NCBI GenBank assembly: GCA_028023455.1
Contig: JAQFVV010006273.1
Span: 4,569,128 to 4,633,127 of the forward strand
DNA from: Epiperipatus broadwayi
Taxonomy: Eukaryota > Onychophora > Udeonychophora > Euonychophora > Peripatidae
DNA: 64,000 nucleotides
Direction: 5' to 3'
Below, piece by piece: positions 38,400 to 50,165 of the stretch. How positions within the stretch are numbered: position 1 is the first letter of the stretch; each line of letters starts with the position of its first letter. The notes under the pieces were generated by a model, which did no database searches, was not told where the DNA came from, and saw nothing but the letters and a program-made list of their open reading frames with translations. The position numbers were made by a program, and so were the translations under genes.

Positions 38400-39850
38400 G
38401 AAAATAATGTAATAAACAATCAATATAATGAACAACGTGAATTCACTTAGAGTACTCTCTGTATGCTTAAAATATTTTTTTCTCTTTAGTAAATTTTAAT
38501 GAGGTCTCTGACTACAGGTCCATTGTCCCAATCTTCATTAGTTGCTGCATATTATTTCCCCAATCTATGTAATCTGCCTTTTTTAGTTTACCTACGTTTT
38601 CTTGGTTAGCTCTTTATATTAACTGTTTGAGTGAGACATGTATTCAAAAATATTAAAGATAAGAAAAAAAAAACATTATTCAATTTCCCTTTGTTCAACT
38701 GTTCTGTTCTTCCATGTCTGAAAAAAAAAACTATACAGTGATATACAAATATTATGTATTAGCAGATACAACAAATCATTCTGTATTGAACACACTTGGT
38801 TTTTTATTATGGCGATTGACCCACTACTGTGCTGACAATCAAATTTGCTGACAAATTTATTTATATGGGCGCCAGTGAGCAAAATGAGATCAATAGGGCA
38901 TGTGATATAACCCATTGACCCCCAAACCACATATGATTGACTTAACCTTTAATAAAACAATTGAATTGATGATGAGTAATATTATTTAATAACAGCTAAT
39001 GCGTTCATGACCTGAGTTTAAATATAGGAGTTCACTACTTCATTTTTACTAAGCATGAGGCTTTAACACCAAAAAAAATGTCAAAATTAATATTACAAGA
39101 ACTTTTATTGGAGATATTCTAAATCTTGCTAGCATGAAAGCGTGCAAACCATTTAAGCATTTTGCCAACTGCATCTGGCTGCTTGGTGTACACAAAGGTT
39201 CTTCACCTGTTTTGAGGTTACTCTAGAAATTATTGTCATTAAAGCATAATGTCACACTGCATCGGACCGCTTAACAGATAATTCCCAGTTTGAAGGTCTT
39301 CGCCTACTTTGAGACTACTAAAAATACAGAGCGAACATTTAATATATATGCTAGCAAGCAATACTTTGAAATTAAGACTTTTATATGATATCATATTAGA
39401 TATTTTATATTATAACAACTGAGATGAACAAAATTAATTTTGACACAGACAAAATATTTCATTTATTTTACCCCTATGCTTTGATCTGCTCTTGCTACTT
39501 CGCTAACGATAATTTTCTTACTGTCATGAACGCGTATAAACAAACGTATAATATATATATGGATATATAGTACACGTATAACTAATTACACATATACTTA
39601 AATAATTATTCTAACAGTTTTTTTTGCATTTAAAAAAAAATCTTGAATACATTTAATTATAAGGAAGAGAATTAGAAAGTGATATTTTAATTTATTAAAT
39701 CATTCCAGTTATGCATTATAAATCGCATAACTTTTTCAAATATATATAACATTCTACAAAAATATCACTTTAAACATTTAATTTATTGAGATCTGAGTAC
39801 TAAAACCATAATTTCTATGTACAGGGCATGTGTGGGGTTTATTAAGTCAA
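38400..39850 (-). other. LTR-A leader, no recognised coding
   Basis: Interior sequence between the primer-site end and the short ORF. It has no pol domain. A T-run ending CAG near 38719-38730 on the minus strand looks like a splice acceptor ahead of the ORF. The last ~50 bases are the leader shared with LTR-B. Confidence 0.45.
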
Positions 39851-39883
39851 GCCACAACGATTGGGCAGCCAAAAACATAACCA
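39822..39883 (-). other. LTR-A primer-binding region and shared leader
   Basis: On the minus strand the LTR is followed at once by TGGTTATG, and 12 bases in by TGGCTGCCCAATCG. The second version, with its following GTTGTGGC, resembles the primer site for lysine tRNA used by many Gypsy elements (TGGCGCCCAACGTGGGGC) with small changes. The region aligns with 57324-57371 of LTR-B, including the TTAATAAACC word. Which TGG is the true priming site is not clear. Confidence 0.55.
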
Positions 39884-42509
39884 TGTACCGGTCGAAACCC
39901 ACCACCACCGCAAGTCAAATCGGATTCAAACTCAGCTGAACCAAAACTGAATTCAAACCCAACTCAACAGCTCAGATAGCAGAAATCGACGGCACAGTGC
40001 TATGCACCAAGAACTAGCTCAATGGTTGGTGAGGACTAGAGACTCCTGAGTAACACTAATATCTAAGAATTTATATACTTTGAATAATTTTATAAATCGA
40101 ATCATATGTATGTTCAGGTTGCCAACACAGACAGCGAGTATTAACATTTAAATAATTATAAAAAGAATGATGAACTAAGAAACCAAGTATGTTAGAAAAT
40201 ATTTAATAATAATAATAATTTGTTTTGTTCAATAAAATATAGATTGCATTAGTTACCTCTAGTCTGTAAAAGAATTTATAAATATAATAAGAGTGGTGGT
40301 CCTTATCATATGCCAACAAGTATTACACAACATGTGATTCTATGTCTATGCCCCCAACGAGAAATATAAAGGCAGATAAAGGTATTCATTAAGAACGGAA
40401 ATGATTGTTCTAATTTTATTACGGTGGAATGTGAGATTTATTTTCACATTCGGAAATCTATTCATGAAGAGCAAAACGTATTTTAAGGTATAACTTTAAT
40501 CTTGATTTGAAAACTGATTTAAACTAAATATATTTGAGAATTGGTTCGACTTTAATTTAAATCACTTCATCACGAATTACGAGCACCGAGCGGGTTTTAC
40601 CGGAACAAAGATGCAACGGTACTGACGAATTACAAGGCAGAGAGTAAAATTGAAAGATGATCACTAGTCGATGATCGAAGTCCTATGGCAGCTTGCATTT
40701 GGCAAGTCTTACGCCCTTTGACTAATGAATCGGAAAGGAAGTACTTTCTTCCTCGAGAAATTTAAATAAGAGAATATGATCACCGACCAGCCTAATGGAG
40801 CGGAAGATGGCGTATGTCAGCAACGTTTGATGATGATGACTTGATAGTCATCGTTGAAAAATAAAACCCATGTAGAATGCTCTACGTGAGGACTTGACCA
40901 ATTAATTAAAGTCAAATGAGCTTTTATCGAACTATTTTAAAACATTTATAAACTATATTAATTATGCCCTAATATCGTGCCCTTCCTGAATATTAATATA
41001 AAATAACAAAAGTGGAATTAAAATACATTTAACCCTTTATCGACCCTTTTTGCAATAAAAACATTTAAGGTTATATTCGAATAAATATATATTAGTGGAA
41101 CAAGAAATCAATATTTTAACATTTTGTGAGTATATAAACACTTGTAACTTAGGAGCTGGGGACATAGGTGAAAAATGGAGCTAATAGTTTATTATTAGCC
41201 AATTATAAAAATAATAAACATGTAATATTTTCTTTCGACTCGATGATTAATAGAACTTTCAAATTTAGTTCTAATGGGCGAGAATTACTATTTGAAATTA
41301 ATATTATAATATTTGCATGAGGCAAATAGAACAGAGGAGCTCATTGAGTTGAAAGATTATTGGCATATAATTTTTAAATAGCATTAATAAATCACACGAT
41401 AAATACATATATATATATATATATATAATATGTTAAACGAACCGCCAGGTAAGAAAAGAAAAAGTTTAAAGACTAGAGATTGAAAGAATTACAATATAAA
41501 TTTATAGTAGCATTTTATAAAGATTTTTACATTAAATAATAAAGAGCTCTTAAATAGGAGGAGTGTAAAATAAAGTTCGAACTGGCCAGAAAGTTTAACG
41601 TTCATTATAGAAATATATTACCCCTTCCGCTGGTCCTTAAGTTACATCTCCAAGTTGTTGAAAATGTAGGCATCATTGGTTGACTACTGGAACAGTATTT
41701 TAGTAGCTTTCATAATTTTAGCAGAATGATCGGTCCGGAAAAAGGTTCAGCAGCTCCATTGAAGATTTCTCGGGACTTTAGGAACCATAGCCAGATTCCT
41801 GATGTTCTAGCCCTCTATCATGATGAAATACAATTTTTATACACACAGAGTTCACTGCACTACTCTACAACAAAGCTAGCCTTTTTTTTCCTCCTGACTT
41901 TTCAGGGCTATATATATTGTCCAGATGCCTTAAGGCTAGCGCTCATTTTATTATCAATGTGTTTTTTTATAATTAGTTGTTTTCAAATACATTCCTTCAA
42001 TAAGGCTTTCAAACTAATTAGCTTGAATTCCTTCTCTAATTGAAAATGAATTCTTAAGATTTGAAAATGATTTAATTAGAAAAATGAATCCTTATCTTTT
42101 TCTAATTCATAAAACTTTACTATTGTTTTTAAGAATTTTAAAGCTTATCGAAGGAATGTAGCTTTTAATCTACGAAACTTTACAAATTATTTAAAGGTGA
42201 AAAAAACAAGTATTCCCGATGCAATGAAACTTTCGAACAATTATATATATTTAATATTTACAAATATATATACGCACAATCCACACAATTTAATATATAT
42301 AAATTCATGAATATTTTATCATGAATTTATTTAGAGAATTGATCAAATTTAAACTAAACTAATTAATTTTACTACGCATTTGAAATAAGTTATTCATTAT
42401 GGAAATTAGCGTGGATTGAACGTATAAAGCCCCATTGCATCGGAAATTTAAGGTTAGTATTAGGGTAAATAACATGAAGCTAGGATCGAACTCAGATCCG
42501 ACTGCTTCA
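39884..42509 (-). repeat. LTR-A, 5' LTR (element orientation)
   Basis: 2626 bases, TG...CA, partner of 34866-37483. Contains a longer (AT)n tract (about 41406-41429). Over half of the differences from its partner are CpG against TpG or CpA. Confidence 0.92.
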
Positions 42510-43272
42510 ATATATATATATATATGTTTTTGTTACTGGAAAGACAAGTTTGGGTCTTATAGAAAATCTTTTATGAATTTTATTTAAAAAAATAATTCTG
42601 AATGAATTTTTGTTTTAGATCCTCATTTTAAGTGGCATATGCCATGTTCGCACTTTGTAAACATGGCCAGCCTCACTAATAGTTGGTTTTGTGGATATAA
42701 TACTAAAAGATTTTTGCCAGAGTGATTATATAATTTTTATATTACTTTATTTTGTTTTAATCAAAATTTATTGACATGTGAAAAAATATATATATTCTGA
42801 TTATAGAAAAAAGCATTATATAATATAATTATATACTTTCCTATCTTTTATGAATAATATAATACTATTTCTGGCCAAGATGTTTTAAATTCTATTTAAT
42901 TGTTAAGTTTTATTATATTTTCATTTTATAAATCTGGTGCAAAGTTTGATGCAATAATTTTATATTTCATATAAAACTTCTATAACAAACTGTAATGCAA
43001 ATTAATAATTCATAAACAATATTCAAAGTAGCTTTGTTATAATTTACAAATTTACTATGATTATGTGTGATTTGGTTCTAAATTCTCATTTATTATAAGT
43101 GGTATTTAAAAAAAATTAATCATTGGTCCACCATTCATAGTTTATATGTCTGAAAATATTAATAAGCTTTAACAGATATTATATCTGATGTGTTTCAAAG
43201 ATGATCAATAAATATTAATAATAATTTGGTAATTATTTCCATATTTTTTGTATAGTTAAAGTATAATCTTAC
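42510..43272. other. Intron 5' end region after LTR-A
   Basis: AT-rich sequence between the (AT)n flank of LTR-A and the donor site of the exon at 43273. Nothing else recognised. Confidence 0.5.
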
Positions 43273-43420
43273 CTGAGTTTAATGAACAATTACCAGCAAT
43301 AGTGGTAAAATAACTTTGAAGAATCTCACAAATCATAATCACCAAAGGTAAAACAATCCACAAGACAAATGATTCACTATCTATGGTATCATAAAGTAAA
43401 AGTTTTGGTGCAATGACAAT
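43273..43420 (-). CDS. ABC transporter exon (TMD1, helix after P-K-L-L motif)
   Basis: Minus-strand internal exon of 148 bases with acceptor CTTTTAG and donor CTCAG|GTAAGAT. It reads IVIAPKLLLYDTIDSESF, then the hydrophobic helix VLWIVLPLVIMICEILQSYF, then TTIAGNCSLNS and a glycine codon split by the intron (phase 0 in, phase 1 out). In ABCC/CFTR-type transporters a P-x-L-L-x-x-x-I motif at the end of one helix is followed by an acidic linker, the next helix, and the 'G-M-R-L-R' segment. Order and spacing agree, and exon 17709-17794 supplies the last piece in the right phase. Product: part of the first transmembrane domain of a plasma- or endo-membrane ATP-driven exporter. Subfamily within ABCC not resolved. 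Confidence 0.75.
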
Positions 43421-44832
43421 CTAAAAGTATAATTTTTAATTTTTTAAAAAAGGTGAGAATTAAATAATATTCATTTAATATTTAGAAAAAAAAACTGACA
43501 AAAGTAAGAAATGTAAAAAATGACATCAACATCACCAAAGATAAAAATAAAATTTTATATGATGAAGTTAAAATGTAAATATAAATATAATCACAATTTG
43601 ACTTTTAAGTATTAAACTATCTGCAATCATAACTTTGAAATCGTCCATTTCTGATAAAAAATATTAATGATTATTACTAATTATCATTTATGCTAGAGAT
43701 TATCATAACATCCTTGAATAGATATAAACATTAAATCTCAGTTAAACAATAATATATTTGCTTTTTAAACATATAAAATAACTCACCATCATTTTTCTTT
43801 TTTTTTCATATGTTTCTAAGTGTATTTAAATTTTCCATTCCATCACATATTCTTGAAACATTGGATAAAAACAGAAGTTTAATTACTCTAAGTGTATTTA
43901 TTTCATTTATATCTAATTAAAAACAGCTTTATTATTTAAATAAGATTTAAAGTTTACATTTGGATTAGAAATAATGTGATAGTCTTTAGTCAAATAAAAT
44001 AATTAATAATAATCATTAATTTATTTATCTGTAGTGGATAATGCCAAAATTGTGATTGCAGAAAATTTGATATTGTAAATTAAATTGTAATTTGGTATTG
44101 ATTACTAGTGAACATAGATAAAGACATGTAGAAGAGATTGTGATCTGGTTTGATTAAAAAATGCTAACATATGAGGATAAGGCTATTTTATTTTTTCGAG
44201 ATGTTATTAGTCATATGTTGCCAGATTATGTGGAGAAATGAAATTTTTAAGTTTGTGTAGAAAAGATATTATAAATGGAAAACCAAAGTTAAATTGCAGT
44301 TATACCAACATAAATTAATCTTATCAGGTTTAAAGTTTATACCAGCACTAGGGACAATCTCTACTTTAATCACTAATTTATTTATCTGAAATAATTGATA
44401 TCAAATTTATGAGGACAGAAAGTTTGACACTTGTAAACCAAAGTATAATAATTTGATATTGGAAATACTAAACTAATCTTGATGATATTTGTGAAAGAAT
44501 TGTAGAGTTATCTAAAGAGTTGAATATAATAATCATGCTGATGGTAATTGAACTTTTTCAGCTGTCTATAAATTAAAATGTTTCAAGAGTAAGTCATATA
44601 GTAAGTCATAAAGAATGGAAGTTTTAAATAAAATTGATATATATTATAACAGTAATTTTAAACTGAATGCTCCAAATATAAATGGAACATTAGAAGAGCA
44701 AAAAAAATTTATAAAATGGTCAATATACATCCAATAAAACTTCAATGTATATACAATAATATTAACTAGACATATAATGATAATGATGATGATAATAACA
44801 AATAACCTACCACTGAAGATTAAATTAATTAC
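43421..44832. other. Intron or flank with an old low-copy repeat
   Basis: Contains two diverged copies of a ~110-base segment (about 43995-44110 and 44365-44480), with a third at about 49908-50000. Shared words include ATTTATTTATCTG(A/T)A and AAAGTTTGA(T/C)A. No coding region recognised besides the candidate exon that follows. Confidence 0.45.
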
Positions 44833-44868
44833 AATTTCTCCCAAAGATATTATTTTTAATTTGTTTTT
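44833..44868 (-). CDS. Candidate upstream ABC transporter exon
   Basis: On the minus strand, after a GAAACTAG acceptor, the frame reads KNKLKIISLGEI. With a donor at ATT|GTAATT it leaves in phase 0, as exon 43273-43420 requires, giving SLGEI followed by IVIAPKLLLYD. That resembles the CFTR/ABCC helix with a LGE..K..QPLLL pattern. A better-looking donor (AGTG|GTAGGT, exon 44811-44868) would leave in phase 1 and break the frame. Both splice sites are weak, so this is a proposal only. Confidence 0.35.
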
Positions 44869-44869
44869 C

Positions 44870-47265
44870 TAGTTTCAATTAAAAAATATAAAATGTAAGG
44901 TATCAAATCTTCTAAATAAAAAAGTTTGCTTGTGGAAAGCTTATTTACACCTTATCATCATCACATATAAATCAGGATCATTATTCCTACATGCTCCCAA
45001 GTAGATTTCATGATTTTACCGGATTGTCAGCAGTAACAGCATAGCAGTTGTTAATAACATATAGTATAATATTTGGAGTGAATTTGATAAGTGAACACAA
45101 ACTAAATTGATTGATAAAAGTAAGTCAACAATTTATTGACATTAGATATATAAAGTTGTTGCTTATGTATTTGCATTTATTACTAAGTATAATGAATATA
45201 CCACAAAGCAGTAAAGTAATAAGAAATATATATTAGAAATATTTTAAACTTAAAGACTTTGAATCATTATATTGATAACATCTTACCAAGTGTAAAATTT
45301 GCAAATATTGACATTATGGTTTTCTGAAGATGTTATTCTTTTACTATATTTATGAATGTTTTAATTAATTAATCCAGGATGGCAGTTGTTCTCCTTGGAC
45401 ATTAGTGACATTGTTCAGGGTATTCAAAAGATCTTGGTAGGTCTTATGACACAGTTTGTCTTCTATCATGGCATAATTAAAGCAGACAATGCTTGATTTT
45501 AGCAAATTTCACATTAGTCTCTGAATCCAATTGCATCACTTCAGGTGTTTTGCCTGGTGTGGATGATAGTTTCTAGTCACCCATACCAGATATACTTCTG
45601 CTGATTAATGTTGTAATTGTTATGATGGATAGCAATCCAATTTATTTGATGAAAAAAGTACTTTATCCACTGATATATTCTCTTCATAAAATCACTGCAA
45701 TACTGCTTCTATAGAATAAAGGATTAGAGTAGATTAGAACACATAGTTGTCTAGATTAGATTGCATAGTTGTTTATTTTTCATTTATACTCATTATTGTT
45801 TTTCCCACTTTACTGTACTCGATGAATATTTTACAAACAACCAACACTATGGGTTTTACCTGAAAATATCTTACTAATTACAAGGATAAGTATTTATTTG
45901 ACATTATGTTATGGAAACAATTAATTTTATATGAAGTTTTAAATTATATCAAAAGTTTTTATTTATTTATTTACTTTAGCAATAGGAAGAAAAAATCACT
46001 ATCAAAATTTAAAAATTGAGTGATAGCTTTTTTAATTTTAGTAACTCTAATATTAAACAGCATATTCAGATTTGCCATTCAATTTAATATAAAAATGGGC
46101 AATGTATTTATTTAAAACCTTATTGATAAGGCAAATCAGAAGGGGTCACAAAACACTTTATACTTTTATAAACAATGAAATTAAAGTTCTTGTGCATATA
46201 ATCTATTTTTCTTATTTCTTTAATATAGTTTAAGTTATAATCTTATAGTTATCAATTTTACATAGTACACCTTTATAAAAATATTTAATAACATTATATA
46301 AAATGTATAAACCATTTTTTCTTTTTAATTCTCCAAACCAATGTATGCAGACATTTATACATTTAACTTTTTGACTATGCAGCTTTAAAATGTAAATAAT
46401 TTGAGCTACTATTGGATTTGTTCTGTTATGAATTTCCTCCCATTAAAACAATGGAAAAGTGTAATTTTTCATTTCTTATTACTATATCTAACTGCTAAAT
46501 TTAACATTAGCATAGTCACTTTTTAAAAAAATTTTGTTTTAGAAATACACCACTATATAAATAAATAGAACTCATATGTTCATGATTTCACTGTTCAAAT
46601 ATTTTCTGACATTAACTTGTAAAAATAATGAGTAGAATTTCAATTATAGGATTCATAAAATATTCAACCATAGAATATCAAGATATACAATGATGCATAA
46701 ACACTAAAATAATTATATTTGTATTCTGTTAAACTACAATTTGCTGTTTTGAATCTTAGAAGCTGATAAATACAATATATGACAATTAAGTCTTGCTTCT
46801 TTTGAATCTTACAGACTAATAAATATTCAACATTTAAACTTCAGCTTGCTTTTTCAGAGACTTACAGATGAGTGAGTAAACTACTTGAAGTGTTGTGATA
46901 GCATCTGAAACAACATAAACTTCAAAATGTCACAACAATGTAGTATCACACAAATGACCAAATACTAATATATTACTAGAAATAAAACAAACTTTAATAT
47001 TTTGTTTTATTCTTTGTAGATATGAATCTAACTATTTCGGTCATGATTAATTAAATTAGTAATATTTTTTTTTAATATTATCAATAAAAATAATTTTTGA
47101 TTTCTAACAAGCTAGTAATTTCTTTTTTTGTAATTTTAATTATCACTTTCTGTATTGTTATCTATTTTAAATTTTAACACATTACTAATAATTTTCTTCT
47201 AAAATCATTTATCCTTTTAATAAATCCTGGGTCAACAAAAAATAAGCCACTCTTTATTCTTCTAT
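44870..47265. other. AT-rich sequence with diverged repeats
   Basis: Sequence around 46380-46440 (ATGCAGCTTTAAAATGT; CTATTGGATTTGTTCTGTTA) recurs at 49249-49300. Sequence around 44649 (TTTTAAACTGAATGCTCCAA) recurs near 49030. No gene recognised. A possible short exon at 45305-45341 is discussed among the rejected items. Confidence 0.45.
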
Positions 47266-47269
47266 AATC

Positions 47270-48800
47270 AAATTTTACATTTATCCATTTGCTTTTGCAG
47301 TGGTAATGAAGTCCTCATCTTGAGATATGTTCAGCCATCTCACTATTTTTTTTTGCTAAGTTTGGATCCCATACTTATCAAATTCTGGGTATATTTCTAT
47401 TTGTTTCTATTTCAGTACTACTTCATAGATATGGTGAAATCTCTGGGAATTGTTTCAGCATTCCTAGTTTTTTACACTTAGAATTTTTTTCAAACAATGT
47501 ACTATGCATGTTCTACTCTGTTACAAGTGCTTTTTTCTTTCATATCTGTTTATAGGATGCAAATTTTTGATTGCCATTTATATTAATATATACAATAGAT
47601 ACTTAACCTTTTATTTTATTCAATTGTCTGTTTGGAGTGGTAAATTTATCTTTTCCATTACCCAAACTTTCCTATTCTAGAGGCTCATGTCAATGTCATT
47701 TAAAAACTCAGCAACTTGTTCTATAATTTTTCAGTCAGCATTGATAATCATCAATTTGACATGAAAGAGTAAATTATGTTCAATAATATTGATGATTTGT
47801 CTTTTTTATGAAGATAGTGTTCTAACTTTTGACACTTGCTTTCAAAAGAATTGAATATAAATTTTGTCATCTTTTATGGGACATCTTTCCTACCTAATTT
47901 GATACTAATTTTTTCTTGGCACTCTTTTGACCAAAAATTGTTCAAAGTTTTTTTGTATCCAGAATAAATTGCTTTTTTATTAATAAGATTGACCATTCGT
48001 TATCAGATCCTTGTAGATAATTGTATGCAATAGCCACATTTACTTTCTGTTATCTGGTTTAATTGGTAATAATTCATCAAAGCTATCTAAGTGTTCCATG
48101 GGAGTCTCTTCTGCCTCACCTATGAATAGCTGAATTTTGAGAAATAGATTAATACAACTAAAGAACTCATAATTCATGTGATGTTCTGTGATTGTTATAT
48201 TCTCATAGCTTTTTTATAATTTTATATCTCTCTTGATATTCCTTTTATTATCTTCATTAGACTCTTTTGTCCATTCTAAAACCAGTTTTGTATATCTTTC
48301 TTCATCTCATCATAATCCATTGTTAAATTCTTTATTATGCCAATTACATCAGAGTTTTTTTTGCATTTTCTCTTCAAGTTTTTGGTTTTTTTTAGTATTG
48401 AAATTAAAATTAGTTTATAAGATCTTTTCACTTCTTCTCTGTCAACTTTTCTATTTTTTCTGCTATACCTTTTTTTCTGCAATTTATTTTCACTAGATTG
48501 CTCAATTTCCTCTAAATAAGTATGTAATTTTTTTTGTACATTCAATTTTCTATTGTTCTTGCTTATGTGTTTGACCTACTATTTTCAACTTCATGCTTCT
48601 TATAATTATTTGTACTACTTTAAACTTTCTTTATTTTCTTAATGCATTTCTTTAAATTCACTATCTTGTTTTTGTTATTTTTTTAAAAATTTTACTGTTT
48701 TTCTTCAGGTTTTAGTTGCATTTTTTTCAATTTTCTTTGTAACATTCCTTGACACTTTATTGTGTTTCTTCATTTTTAAATGCATTTCTTTAAGTTCATT
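47270..48800 (-). pseudogene. Decayed charged/coiled-coil coding remnant
   Basis: Minus-strand reading with many stops gives protein-like stretches: an 89-codon open part at 48276-48545 (with ENKLQKKRYSRKNRKVDREE and MDYDEMKKDIQNWF), further coiled-coil-like Lys/Glu-rich sequence up to 48800, and around 48060-48130 EETPMEHLDSFDELLPI then VAIAYNYLQGSDNEW-like sequence. The last resembles the style of retrotransposon Gag proteins, but no catalytic or zinc-knuckle motif is seen. Likely an old retroelement gag/ORF1 region, parent unknown. Confidence 0.4.
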
Positions 48801-49079
48801 GCTCAAAGAAAAATTTCAAGATACTGAAGAGAAGAGGCAAGAAACTCAAAAAGAAAGTAATTAGCATCATAAATAACATAGAAATGGAATCTACTAAGAT
48901 AACAAAAATACACAAAATGTTTTAAAGAATATGCAAAAAAATTCAGATGAAGATAACAAAAACGATACCATGAGAAATACAAAAACAAGCAAGCTTTGAA
49001 AAACATTGGATGTCAAATATATAATGATAATTTTAAACTGAAAGCTCCAAATACAATAAAACACAAATTCTTGCACTTT

Positions 49080-49296
49080 ATCAAAACTATTTTCCTTTCT
49101 TTTTTATATAATATGAGCTTTATATAGTACTATTTATATAAAATTATTTAAAACACTAAATTTTTATAATTGTCTAAACTAGCATGCTCATTGATATGTA
49201 TGTTACATCTGGTCATATATTTATTTATTTATTTATTTATTTTTACTATGCAGCTTTGTAATATAACTAATTTAAACTGCTATTGGATTTGTTCTG

Positions 49297-49377
<81 letters not shown>

Positions 49378-50165
49378 TATTAGAAATAGAGTTAATTAAT
49401 ATTTAATGTTTGGAAGAGATAAATTCTCCAAGTAGCATGTATATTGAATTTAACTGAATGCCTTGAAATACAATCTGATCGCAAGAAGAAAATGAATTCA
49501 TTTTCAATTGTAACCAAGACATATATCATGAAAATAAATCAGATGAAAAGAATTATAGGAAGTGAAAAATTGTAAGTATATTTAATTTATGATTTCAGTA
49601 TTTACAAAGATTATTAAAATGAATACTTAGAGGTATTGACTTAAGGTCAAATTAAATATGAAGTGTAAATATTTCTATAGATATGGATGTTAGATTTAGT
49701 GATTTTTTTGTTACTAATCTTTACATATATTTTAGGTACAGTTGAAATTGAATTCATTATATGCTTCAAAATCAGACAATGATATTACAGGACATTTAAA
49801 TAAATTCCAATATATACAGCATTTGGAAAATTGATCGCTTTCTAATATTCTATTTATTCTGCTGTCACTGATATATATTAATCTCTAGTTTAGTAAATGA
49901 TTAGTAATAATCATTATTGTATTTATTTGAGAAGGATGGTGTCAAAGTTGTGAGTGGAGTGAGTTTGATAGTTGTAAATAAAAATGTAACAATATATTGT
50001 CTATGTATGAAGCTATCTTTATATATACAAAACAGCAGAGATGAAAAACCTGCTGACACTTTTATATATACTGTTTAAATGTGAAACCTATTTTCAAATA
50101 TATATAGAATACACGAAAGATGTGGTTTATTTTATTTGTTCACGTTATCTTGAAATGAAACCTTT
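49080..50165. other. AT-rich sequence between remnants and the RTE
   Basis: Includes the (AT)n tract at 49300-49377 and old repeat copies shared with 44.0-46.4 kb. No coding region. Confidence 0.5.
49300..49377 (+). repeat. (AT)n microsatellite, long
   Basis: About 78 bases of alternating AT with one short interruption (TTATAAT). Confidence 0.9.

Larger units (their letters stand above)
34866..42509 (-). mobile_element. LTR-A: complete non-autonomous LTR retrotransposon
   Basis: Two nearly identical 2.6-kb direct repeats enclose 2.4 kb. Each repeat begins TG and ends CA (plus strand TGTACCG ... CTGCTTCA). Both outer flanks are (AT)n, so a 4- to 6-base ATAT(AT) target duplication is compatible but cannot be delimited. 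On the minus strand a purine run GAAGTGAAAAGAAA directly precedes the downstream LTR, and a TGG-starting primer-site region follows the upstream LTR. That sets the orientation. The interior has one short broken ORF and no recognisable protease, reverse transcriptase, RNase H or integrase. Large LTRs with no pol resemble a LARD-type derivative that needs enzymes from another element. Confidence 0.9.
17795..43272 (-). other. Inferred intron of the ABC transporter gene (25.5 kb)
   Basis: Lies between donor 43273 and acceptor 17794, which join in phase 1. It contains a decayed PLE nuclease, a SINE-like unit, three foldbacks, a truncated RTE copy, the T-rich block, a minisatellite, several old dispersed repeats and the whole LTR-A element. 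LTR-A sits in the same transcriptional orientation as the gene. Confidence 0.65.

Noticed and set aside
38866-38877. Lysine-tRNA primer site (TGGCGCCC on the minus strand) inside LTR-A
   Set aside because: Not next to any LTR edge, and only the first nine bases match.
36702-42043. Plus-strand open frames of 82-105 codons in both LTRs of LTR-A
   Set aside because: They are the same segment in two LTR copies, run into different endings by small indels, oppose the element's orientation and match no family.
45305-45341. Possible short ABC exon reading KTIMSIFANFTL between a TTCAG acceptor and a TTG|GTAAGA donor
   Set aside because: Its phase does not fit the candidate exon at 44833-44868 or exon 43273-43420, and 37 bases are too little to judge.
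46866-46904. Possible 39-base exon with TTTCAG acceptor and GTAAGT donor
   Set aside because: No peptide resemblance to the ABC protein and no phase agreement with neighbouring exons. Probably chance splice-like sequence in a repeat.
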